Positions 25,401 to 31,035 of a stretch of DNA of 31,035 nt are shown piece by piece. Numbering within the stretch: position 1 is the first letter of the stretch; each line of letters starts with the position of its first letter. The notes under the pieces were generated by a model. It had not been told where the DNA came from. It searched no databases and saw only the letters and a list, made by a program, of their open reading frames with translations. The DNA is from an uncultured Clostridia bacterium (GTDB taxonomy: Bacteria; Bacillota; Clostridia; TANB77; CAG-508), in NCBI GenBank assembly GCA_934130355.1, contig CAKOXV010000016.1, positions 1 through 31,035 of the forward strand. Direction: 5' to 3'. The position numbers and the translations under genes are program-made.

Positions 25401-26363
25401 ATGAATGAACAAGAAATGGATTTAAATTATTTATTTAACGAAATGCCAATATATTCAAAAAGACAATTTAATATATTATATAAAAAAGATGAAAAATATT
25501 ATATTGATAAGGATGAATTAAAAAGATGTGCAAGTTTTATTAGTAACGATAGTAGAAAAATAGTTACTAATTGTATCTGGTGTAACAGAAATTTTTCATT
25601 TGATTATAGATATAGAATATACACAGCTAATACTAGTAGTTATTTTTCAGAACGTAGTAATATAATTTTAGTTTGGGGAGGACAATCAAATTGTGAACTA
25701 AACATAGTTAACAAAGACTATTTTGGAACAGAACCTCCTTATGAAGAAGAAAGTTTATATACAGAAAACTTTTATATAATATATAGTATTACCTGTAACA
25801 ATAATTCTTCTCATTGTTATTATATGTCTATTCTTGCACGAGTAGAAAAAGGTATAATTACAATTACAAAAATAGGACAGTATCCAACAATGTTATCTAT
25901 AAAAGGTTTTGACTTTGATAAATATAAAAAGCAACTAAAAAGATATGATGCCTATGAAGATTATAAAAATGCAGACTTGTCTATGGCAAATAATTTTCAT
26001 GCAGGAGCTTATACTTATTTACGAAGAGTATATGAAAAGCAATTAAATTATTATGTAGAAAAAGATAAACCAGTACTAACTGATAATAGAACAGAAACCA
26101 AAATAAAAGCGGTTAAAAATAATTTTGATCCTAGAATACATGAACACTTAAATAATTTATATTCAATATTAAGTATTGGAATTCATGAATTAGATGAGGA
26201 AGAGAGTCAAAATTATTATGAATACTTGAAAGCAATGATTGATATGCAATTACAATATGAAAAATCAAAAGATGAAGAAGATAAACAGACAAAATCATTA
26301 AGCACAAAAATCTCAAATATAGTAAATTCGTTAAATAAAAGAAAAGCAAAAAATGATTCTTAA
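25401..26363 (+). CDS. Hypothetical protein with HEPN/DUF4145-like C-terminus
   Basis: 320 aa from ATG 25401, which follows AAGGGGG at ~25384-25390. A longer frame upstream to 25287 overlaps the nucleotidyltransferase relic and is not a likely start. The N-terminal third has a Cys pair (CIWCNRN) that may bind metal and a beta-rich region. The C-terminal part (~200-300) is helical, with AGAYTYLRRVYEKQL and LYSILSIGIHELDEEE, patterns I associate with DUF4145/HEPN-like domains in bacterial defence proteins. There is no R-x4-H catalytic motif I can assign with certainty. Function unknown; the position beside a nucleotidyltransferase fragment and an integrative element fits a defence or toxin role. 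Confidence 0.65.
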   Translation: MNEQEMDLNYLFNEMPIYSKRQFNILYKKDEKYYIDKDELKRCASFISNDSRKIVTNCIWCNRNFSFDYRYRIYTANTSSYFSERSNIILVWGGQSNCELNIVNKDYFGTEPPYEEESLYTENFYIIYSITCNNNSSHCYYMSILARVEKGIITITKIGQYPTMLSIKGFDFDKYKKQLKRYDAYEDYKNADLSMANNFHAGAYTYLRRVYEKQLNYYVEKDKPVLTDNRTETKIKAVKNNFDPRIHEHLNNLYSILSIGIHELDEEESQNYYEYLKAMIDMQLQYEKSKDEEDKQTKSLSTKISNIVNSLNKRKAKNDS

Positions 26364-26498
26364 AACTACCAACTATTGATCAACTATCATTACTAAATGA
26401 AAAAGTTAGTACTAAATATACTATTAAGAAACAGTAAATTCAGCTGTTACAGAAGACAAAACTTTACTACCAAATTACACAAAGCAAGAAAAGCAGAA
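26364..26498 (+). other. Non-coding stretch with possible gene debris
   Basis: Two short open stretches look like coding remnants: residues LPTIDQLSLLNEKVSTKYT ending at a TAA near 26435, then SAVTEDKTLLPNYTKQEKQN ending at a TAA in the tRNA fragment. Neither has a start site. This is probably the eroded end of a gene cut by recombination at the tRNA fragment. Confidence 0.3.
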
Positions 26499-26543
26499 CT
26501 CATAACCCGAAGGTCGTAAGTTCGAGTCTTACCCCCGCAACCA
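26499..26543 (+). repeat. tRNA-fMet 3' fragment, putative att core
   Basis: 45 nt matching an initiator tRNA from the anticodon loop (CTCATAA) through CCA, ending CCCGCAACCA with the A72 typical of initiators. No 5' half precedes it. It agrees with the intact tRNA-fMet at 23448-23523 at 39 of 45 positions. Four of the six differences are two compensating base-pair changes in the T stem, so it derives from a different functional fMet gene. Confidence 0.8.
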
Positions 26544-26551
26544 AAGCATAT

Positions 26552-26586
26552 ATCACTAGAACTGTAACGGTTTTAGTGATTTTTTG
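26552..26586 (+). terminator. Terminator after the tRNA fragment
   Basis: An 11-bp stem (26552-26562 with 26570-26580, one G-U), 7-nt loop, then a T-run. It is placed as a native tRNA terminator would be. Confidence 0.8.
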
Positions 26587-26635
26587 TTGTCTTAAAATTG
26601 GTTGCAATAATGCTTGAAAATGGCATTATTATGTC

Positions 26636-26660
26636 AAATTGGGTAAAAAATTGGGTAAAA
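26636..26660. repeat. Tandem repeat, possible integrase arm sites
   Basis: AAATTGGGTAAAA occurs twice with a 12-bp period (26636-26648, 26648-26660) between the tRNA-derived core and the integrase gene. Confidence 0.5.
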
Positions 26661-26745
26661 TAACCACCTCAAATGCCCGAAACTCTAATAAAAATTCAAT
26701 AAAAAATTTACTATAAGTTTATATTTTTTATAAAAATCTACAAGC

Positions 26746-26786
26746 AAAAAACTTTTGGGAAGGAGATATAAATCTCAAAGTTTTTT
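26746..26786 (-). terminator. Possible terminator of the integrase gene
   Basis: AAAAAACTTT (26746-26755) pairs with AAAGTTTTTT (26777-26786) around an inner GAGAT/ATCTC hairpin, ~50 nt beyond the integrase stop. The T-run on the minus strand is part of the stem. Confidence 0.5.
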
Positions 26787-26838
26787 ACTTTTTATATCGT
26801 GAAAATTTGTAATTTGTGAAAATTAGAAAAAAGTAAAA

Positions 26839-28032
26839 TTAAGATCTTGTTGGTAATAATAAGTTTTCTAGTGCATATCCTGCTTTTCTATTATGAGAAA
26901 GTAGTGGATGTACATAAAAGTCAAGTGTTGTACTTATTTGTGCATGACCTAGTCTTGCAGAAACAACAGCTATATCAACATTTTGTGCAACTAGTAAACT
27001 TGCATTTGTATGTCTTAATCCGTGAAAATTAATTACAGGTAATCCTATTGTACCTACATATTTAACAAACCATTTGCTAATAGAAGAAGGATGCATAGGT
27101 TTGCCATCAGCTTGTACAAATAACCTATCAGAATTCGTCCATAATTCACCATATAGCGATTTTTGATCTTCATACCATAACTTATATTCCTCAAGCAAAG
27201 AAATGATAAATTCTGGTATTGCAATCTCTCTAATGGAGCTTTCTGTTTTAGGAACTTTTGTAAATACTCCCATATCTGATAGATACTGACTAGAACGGTT
27301 AATACTTATAATTCCATTTCTAAAATCAACATCTTGCCATTCTAATCCCATTAATTCACCTAAACGAACACCAGTGAAGATAGTAAGAATGATAGCAACT
27401 TTATATTTAGTATCTTCTACAGTAAGTTTCTCTAAGTTTTCTAATAATATTTTAGCTTGCTCATCATCATAAGATCTTCTTTTAGGTTTTTTAGCTCTAG
27501 GTGGTTGAACACGCTCAGCAGGATTACTTACAATTAATTGCCAGTAAACTGCTCTATGAAGCATTGCTCTTAATAATCTATGATGTTCTAAAATGGTTTT
27601 GCCAGATAGAGGTTTTTTAGTTTTTAAACCATTGTTACCTTTTTTTCTAACTAATTGAGTATCTTTTTCAAGTAAGTCATAGAATTTCATAATATCAGTT
27701 GGTCTGATTTTGTTGATATAGAAATGTCCAAAGTATGGCAAAATTCTTGTTTCTAACATTCTACAATATCTTTTGTATGTTGTAGGAGCTAATTCTTTTG
27801 AACCATAATCTCTTTTCCATACATCAACAAATTCAGAAAATTTAAGAGATTTACCATCTATGACTAAGCCATTTTGTACTTCAGTAACAAATTTTGCTAG
27901 TTCGACTTCTGCTTCTTTTTTTGTTCCATGAATAGTTTTTCTGTGTATCATTGGTTTTCCATTTAGGTCAAATCCTTCTGATACTGTTAACCTGTAACTG
28001 TTTTTTCCTCTTTTTTCTATACTCCCAGCCAT
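26839..28032 (-). CDS. int: Tyrosine recombinase / integrase
   Basis: 397 aa, ATG at 28032 with AGGAGGTGA upstream. Three parts: an N-terminal arm-binding domain (~1-60, GSIEKRGKNSYRLTV opening), a SAM-like core-binding domain (~62-170) and the catalytic domain (~185-385). Catalytic residues are all visible: Arg223 (GVRLGE), Lys262, His337 and Arg340 (HGLRH), His363 (LGHAQ) and nucleophile Tyr373. Length and layout match the Tn916/phage-type integrases of Firmicutes that often use tRNA 3' ends. The tRNA-fMet fragment 300 bp beyond its 3' end is its likely attachment core. No excisionase is visible next to it. It is divergent from the cyclase operon. Confidence 0.95.
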   Translation of the reverse strand: MAGSIEKRGKNSYRLTVSEGFDLNGKPMIHRKTIHGTKKEAEVELAKFVTEVQNGLVIDGKSLKFSEFVDVWKRDYGSKELAPTTYKRYCRMLETRILPYFGHFYINKIRPTDIMKFYDLLEKDTQLVRKKGNNGLKTKKPLSGKTILEHHRLLRAMLHRAVYWQLIVSNPAERVQPPRAKKPKRRSYDDEQAKILLENLEKLTVEDTKYKVAIILTIFTGVRLGELMGLEWQDVDFRNGIISINRSSQYLSDMGVFTKVPKTESSIREIAIPEFIISLLEEYKLWYEDQKSLYGELWTNSDRLFVQADGKPMHPSSISKWFVKYVGTIGLPVINFHGLRHTNASLLVAQNVDIAVVSARLGHAQISTTLDFYVHPLLSHNRKAGYALENLLLPTRS

Positions 28033-28086
28033 TACTTATTTCACCTCCTTTCAAGTATAACTATGGAAGGGAGAAGTATTTATGTA

Positions 28087-28123
28087 TTTGTTAACAAACA
28101 TATTATACAACAATAGTTAACTA
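28087..28123. promoter_or_regulatory. Two GTTAAC palindromes at the integrase promoter
   Basis: TTTGTTAACAAA (28087-28098) and TAGTTAACTA (28114-28123), centres 26 bp apart. One lies downstream of, and one within the spacer of, the integrase promoter, so they look like operator sites. Confidence 0.55.
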
Positions 28124-28130
28124 AACGCAA
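28102..28130 (-). promoter_or_regulatory. Integrase promoter
   Basis: On the minus strand: TTGCGT (28130-28125), 17-nt spacer, TATAAT (28107-28102). Confidence 0.6.
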
Positions 28131-28230
28131 TAGATTTCAAAAATAAACTTAAAAATTTTTTAATTAAACAAAACTGAATATTGCGAAAATGGTTAATATC
28201 TGGAAATTACTGGATTTTCTATATGGAATA

Positions 28231-28239
28231 TGATATAAT
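28231..28239 (+). promoter_or_regulatory. Extended -10 of the cyclase operon
   Basis: TGA followed by TATAAT (28234-28239) with only a weak -35 (TGGATT, 28211-28216), ~11 nt before the AGGAGGT ribosome-binding site. Confidence 0.6.
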
Positions 28240-28264
28240 ATAGCAAAATTAGGAGGTAAACGAT

Positions 28265-29605
28265 TTGTTAAGTAAACAAGATTTTGAAGATATGGACAAT
28301 AAAATAAAAGAAATAGTTGAAAAATCTGTAGATGAAATATCAATAAATACTGAATTTCCTCCAACGACAGATGATTTGAAGAATAATAACGAAGCTTATT
28401 CCATCATGGCAGCAATTCTTTTTATTGATATTAGAAAATCTACAGATTTAACGGAAAATAGCAAAGCAAAGAACATGGTAAAAATTTATAGAGCTTTTAT
28501 GAGAATGTGTGTTGAGTGTGTTAGGAAGAATGGAGGAGTTACTAGAAATTTTTTAGGAGATAGAATAATGGCTGTATTCATGGATTCTAAAACTAAAGAT
28601 CAAAAAATCACAAAAGCAATAGATAAAGCCTTAAATTGTGCTATAAGTATGGCAACAGCAATAGATTTTAGTTTAAATAAACATTTAAGAAATAACATAA
28701 ATAATAAAACTATTGATTGTGGTATAGGAATTGATTATGGAAAAGTATTATTAACAAAGGTCGGAATGTATGGAGTAGAGAGTAATGAAGAAAAAGAAAA
28801 CGAAGTTGATTGTGTTTGGGTAGGAAATGTGACAAATCATGCAAGTAAGTTTTCTGATTTAGCAAAAGGAGGAGAGATATTTATTTCTGAAAATGCCTAT
28901 AAAAATCTTAGTGACGAATTAAAAGGAAAAACATGGAAAAAAGTTGTAAAATGTAAAGAACAAAAAATTTTTAGTGGATATATTTCAAAATTTTTTTATA
29001 GTGATTTTATAGATGAATCAAAAAATGATACAAATCGAGAAAATATAGAGTATGAAGAGACACAAACTTCTATGATATTAGCTAATGCAATAAAGGAATT
29101 AGATAAAATAAAAGAAGAATTAAAAAACAAGGAAATGGATGTAGAAATAAAAAAAGAACAAAATGAACAAAGATCACGAGAAATAAACGAAAAATATAAT
29201 GAACTATATGATCTAATTTATGATCTTCTAGGAGCATATTTACATAGAGATTGTGAAATTAACAAAAAAATGGCAAGCTTTTGGACAGAAATAATAAGTT
29301 TTTTATTTAAAGTAGGAAAGAAAATTAATTATACAGAAGAAGAAATAAAAAAATCAGTTGCTTGCTATTTAATACATATATATAATAAATTGGAAATGTA
29401 TGAAGAATCAATCGAGTATATGAAATTTATGGCGGAAAAATGTAAGTGGATAAATTTAAAACCAGAAACATTAAAATGGGCAAAAGAAAACTCTAGGTTA
29501 CATAGCCTAAAATTCGAAATAAAATGGAGAATTGAACATAATTACGAAGAAATAAATATTAGTGAATTTGAGGAATATTTAAAGGAGATTGAAAAATATG
29601 AATAA
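28265..29605 (+). CDS. Class III nucleotidyl cyclase with long helical C-terminus
   Basis: 446 aa, TTG start with TAGGAGGT 7-8 nt upstream. The cyclase domain spans ~45-225. The two metal-binding aspartates are present: Asp55 in LFIDIRKST and Asp99 in FLGDRIMAVF. So are DCGIGIDYGKVL and the transition-state Asn191 in VGNVTNHASK, where the usual Arg is Lys195. The position of the adenine-selecting Lys is Asn96, so an ordinary adenylate cyclase is unlikely. Residues ~255-310 are a charged coiled coil, and ~310-446 are all-helical with no family I recognise. It overlaps the effector gene by 8 nt, so they are coupled. I read it as a second, divergent PycC-type cyclase or a regulatory cyclase of the Pycsar system; its nucleotide is unknown. 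Confidence 0.85.
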   Translation: MLSKQDFEDMDNKIKEIVEKSVDEISINTEFPPTTDDLKNNNEAYSIMAAILFIDIRKSTDLTENSKAKNMVKIYRAFMRMCVECVRKNGGVTRNFLGDRIMAVFMDSKTKDQKITKAIDKALNCAISMATAIDFSLNKHLRNNINNKTIDCGIGIDYGKVLLTKVGMYGVESNEEKENEVDCVWVGNVTNHASKFSDLAKGGEIFISENAYKNLSDELKGKTWKKVVKCKEQKIFSGYISKFFYSDFIDESKNDTNRENIEYEETQTSMILANAIKELDKIKEELKNKEMDVEIKKEQNEQRSREINEKYNELYDLIYDLLGAYLHRDCEINKKMASFWTEIISFLFKVGKKINYTEEEIKKSVACYLIHIYNKLEMYEESIEYMKFMAEKCKWINLKPETLKWAKENSRLHSLKFEIKWRIEHNYEEINISEFEEYLKEIEKYE

Positions 29606-30119
29606 TAAAATTTGTAAAGAAGATGCATATAAAAACTTAGATATTGTAAATTCTTGGATTAACAATATTGATTTAAAAGCTTCATTTATATTAGCTTTTT
29701 TGGGAATATTATTAGGAAATATATTGAATGTAAATAACATAGAAATATTGAAAAAATTTATTTCTATTCCAATAAATACAATGAGTTTAATAGAAATATT
29801 AAGAACAATAGTTGTAATATTGTTAATTATTAGTAGCATGACTTCTGCAATTTTACTAATTCTTACATTACTAGCAAGAACAAAAATTAATAATATACCA
29901 AAATCAAATTATTTCTTTGGAAATATTGCAAATATGGATAGGATAGAATTTTTAAATAATTTTGAAAGAATGAATGAAAAAACTGTAAAAAAAGAAATAT
30001 TAAATCAAGTGTATGTCAATTCTAAAATCTGCAGTTGTAAGTCAAAATTATATAATAAGAGTATAAAATATATTGTAGTTACAGTAATACTTACTTTTAT
30101 AAATTACATTTTTTGTTAA
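29598..30119 (+). CDS. pycTM: Pycsar effector-like membrane protein (PycTM, DUF5706 type)
   Basis: 173 aa from ATG 29598, 10 nt after AAAGGAG; a TTG at 29589 sits too close to that site. The N-terminal segment NSWINNIDLKASFILAFLG is the conserved opening of the Pycsar effector family: a charged helix running into the first membrane segment (~20-38). A second long hydrophobic region (~55-90) and a C-terminal one (~155-173) follow, with a cytoplasmic stretch rich in Asn/Lys between. In characterised Pycsar systems the membrane effector responds to cCMP or cUMP made after phage infection and impairs the membrane, stopping phage spread. It lies between two cyclase genes, overlapping the first and 12 nt from the second. 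Confidence 0.85.
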   Translation: MNNKICKEDAYKNLDIVNSWINNIDLKASFILAFLGILLGNILNVNNIEILKKFISIPINTMSLIEILRTIVVILLIISSMTSAILLILTLLARTKINNIPKSNYFFGNIANMDRIEFLNNFERMNEKTVKKEILNQVYVNSKICSCKSKLYNKSIKYIVVTVILTFINYIFC

Positions 30120-30131
30120 GTTGGAGGGAAT

Positions 30132-30869
30132 ATGGAATCTAATAATAAAATATCATATGATATTAATAAAAGTTCGGACAGAATAGATGAAATACTAAAT
30201 GCAAGCAATTCTAACTATTCTGATAAAAACTATATACCAGCAAGAAGTACACTAACATATAACAATGGTTATTATGTGCATGTAACAGCCTTATTTATTG
30301 ACATAGTTGGATCCTCTGATATGACAAACGATCATTTGAGACCAACATTGGCAAAGATATATCGTAGTTTTATATCTGAATGCGTAGCAATAATGAATGA
30401 ACAAGAAATTTGCAAAGAAATTAATATACATGGAGATTGTGTTTGGGGAGTATTTGAGACTCCTAAGAAATTTGATATAGATACAGTAATAAGTGTTTCA
30501 GGTAAATTATATAGTCTGATAAAAATTCTTAATTATAAATTAAAAAAGAAAGAATATAATGAAATTGATGTGGGAATAGGAATAGATTATGGTAGAGCTT
30601 TAATGGTACAAGCTGGGTATTCAGGAAGTTCAATCAATGAAGTTATTTGGATGGGAGATGTAGTAAATTCAGCATGCCATTTAGCGAATAAAGCTGGAAG
30701 AAATGGAAGAGAAGCAGTTATATTTCCGTATGTAATATATAATAACATAAATGAGCATAACAAAGGATTATTTACACAATATTATGATATGGATGAATGC
30801 AAAACTTTATATGAAGGCACAATAGTTAATACTGGAATGGAAGAATGGTATAAGGAGAATTGTAAATAA
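30132..30869 (+). CDS. pycC: Pycsar pyrimidine cyclase (PycC-like)
   Basis: 245 aa, ATG after GGAGG at ~30123-30127. One class III cyclase domain with ALFIDIVGSSDMT (Asp57), NIHGDCVWGVFETP (Asp102), DVGIGIDYGRALM and WMGDVVNSACHLANKAGR (Asn179). Length, the ARSTLTYNNGYYVHVTALFID opening and the HGDCVWGVFETP segment match my recollection of PycC uridylate/cytidylate cyclases. The position of the adenine-selecting Lys is Asn99, and the residue four after Asn179 is His, not Arg. The enzyme should make cUMP or cCMP upon infection as the signal for the adjacent membrane effector. Which base it uses is not readable from the sequence. It is the last gene of the operon. Confidence 0.88.
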   Translation: MESNNKISYDINKSSDRIDEILNASNSNYSDKNYIPARSTLTYNNGYYVHVTALFIDIVGSSDMTNDHLRPTLAKIYRSFISECVAIMNEQEICKEINIHGDCVWGVFETPKKFDIDTVISVSGKLYSLIKILNYKLKKKEYNEIDVGIGIDYGRALMVQAGYSGSSINEVIWMGDVVNSACHLANKAGRNGREAVIFPYVIYNNINEHNKGLFTQYYDMDECKTLYEGTIVNTGMEEWYKENCK

Positions 30870-30894
30870 AGGAAAAGCAATAAACTTTTCCTTT
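30868..30894. terminator. Bidirectional terminator after the cyclase operon
   Basis: Perfect 10-bp stem AAAGGAAAAG/CTTTTCCTTT (30868-30877 with 30885-30894) overlapping the stop codons of the convergent genes on both sides. Confidence 0.85.
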
Positions 30895-31035
30895 ATTTAT
30901 TTTCATCTAACCATTTATCAAATTCTTTATAAGTTTTCTTTTCATTTCTAATTGCATCCATAAATTCTTTAGCTTCTTTTTTCCAATTTTCATAATCAAT
31001 CTTATAAACTTCTATATCAGGATTACGCTTTACTA
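30893..31035 (-). CDS. C-terminal end of an unidentified protein, partial
   Basis: A minus-strand frame is open from the right edge to a TAA at 30893-30895, giving the last 46 residues. The sequence is charged and helical (VKRNPDIEVYKIDYENWKK near its start, EFDKWLDENK at its end). It converges on the cyclase operon and shares its terminator. The 46 residues are too few to name a family. The codon pattern is like the neighbours. Confidence 0.65.
   Translation of the reverse strand, partial: VKRNPDIEVYKIDYENWKKEAKEFMDAIRNEKKTYKEFDKWLDENK

Noticed and set aside
23448..26543. The intact tRNA-fMet (23448-23523) as attL partner of the 26499 fragment
   Set aside because: The two are in opposite orientation, whereas integration makes direct repeats, and they differ by compensating T-stem pairs, so they derive from different genes.

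Overview
The window is very AT-rich and looks like the chromosome of an uncultured gut-type Clostridia lineage. The signs are Gram-positive AGGAGG ribosome-binding sites, sigma-A promoters (often with an extended -10), S11 D,D-carboxypeptidase, LCP, CvpA/DUF5711 and ComEA genes, and large SdrD_B/Cna_B surface proteins with C-terminal membrane anchors. I see no rRNA and no CRISPR array.

Layout. 1-8258: two very large co-directional surface proteins. The first is cut by the left window edge. The second begins with a probable thioester (TED) adhesin domain followed by Cna_B stalk domains. 8279-9242: a tRNA-Lys(CTT) whose consensus promoter is nested in the adhesin terminator, then a small unrecognised gene of foreign base composition. 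9249-12796: CapA-like protein, a YkpA/YbiT-type ABC-F ATPase and a GDT1-family cation transporter. 12940-16224: a three-gene ABC export operon of GldA/GldF/GldG type. 16328-17329: a YkvI-like membrane protein, followed by a long imperfect palindrome of about 200 bp that looks like a MITE. 17646-21010: DUF5711, CvpA and LCP-LytR_C cell-envelope genes. 21054-23252: D,D-carboxypeptidase and, divergent from it, ComEA. 23448-23523: an intact initiator tRNA-fMet on the minus strand.

From about 23.6 kb the content is accessory. A NUDIX gene is translationally coupled to a methyltransferase broken by one extra A in an A8 run. Then come an ASCH protein, a 3'-truncated nucleotidyltransferase and a HEPN/DUF4145-like protein. 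At 26499-26543 lies a 45-nt 3' fragment of a different initiator tRNA-fMet, followed by a terminator, tandem 12-bp-period repeats and a tyrosine integrase. This is the layout of an integrative-element end. Immediately divergent from the integrase is a three-gene operon: class III nucleotidyl cyclase, Pycsar-effector-like membrane protein, and a second PycC-like class III cyclase. A further minus-strand gene runs off the right edge.

The most notable system is that operon (28265-30869). It is a probable Pycsar (pyrimidine cyclic nucleotide) anti-phage system with two different cyclases bracketing one membrane effector, carried next to an integrase at a tRNA-derived att site. The second most notable is the thioester adhesin with an embedded DnaJ-type CxxCxGxG motif.
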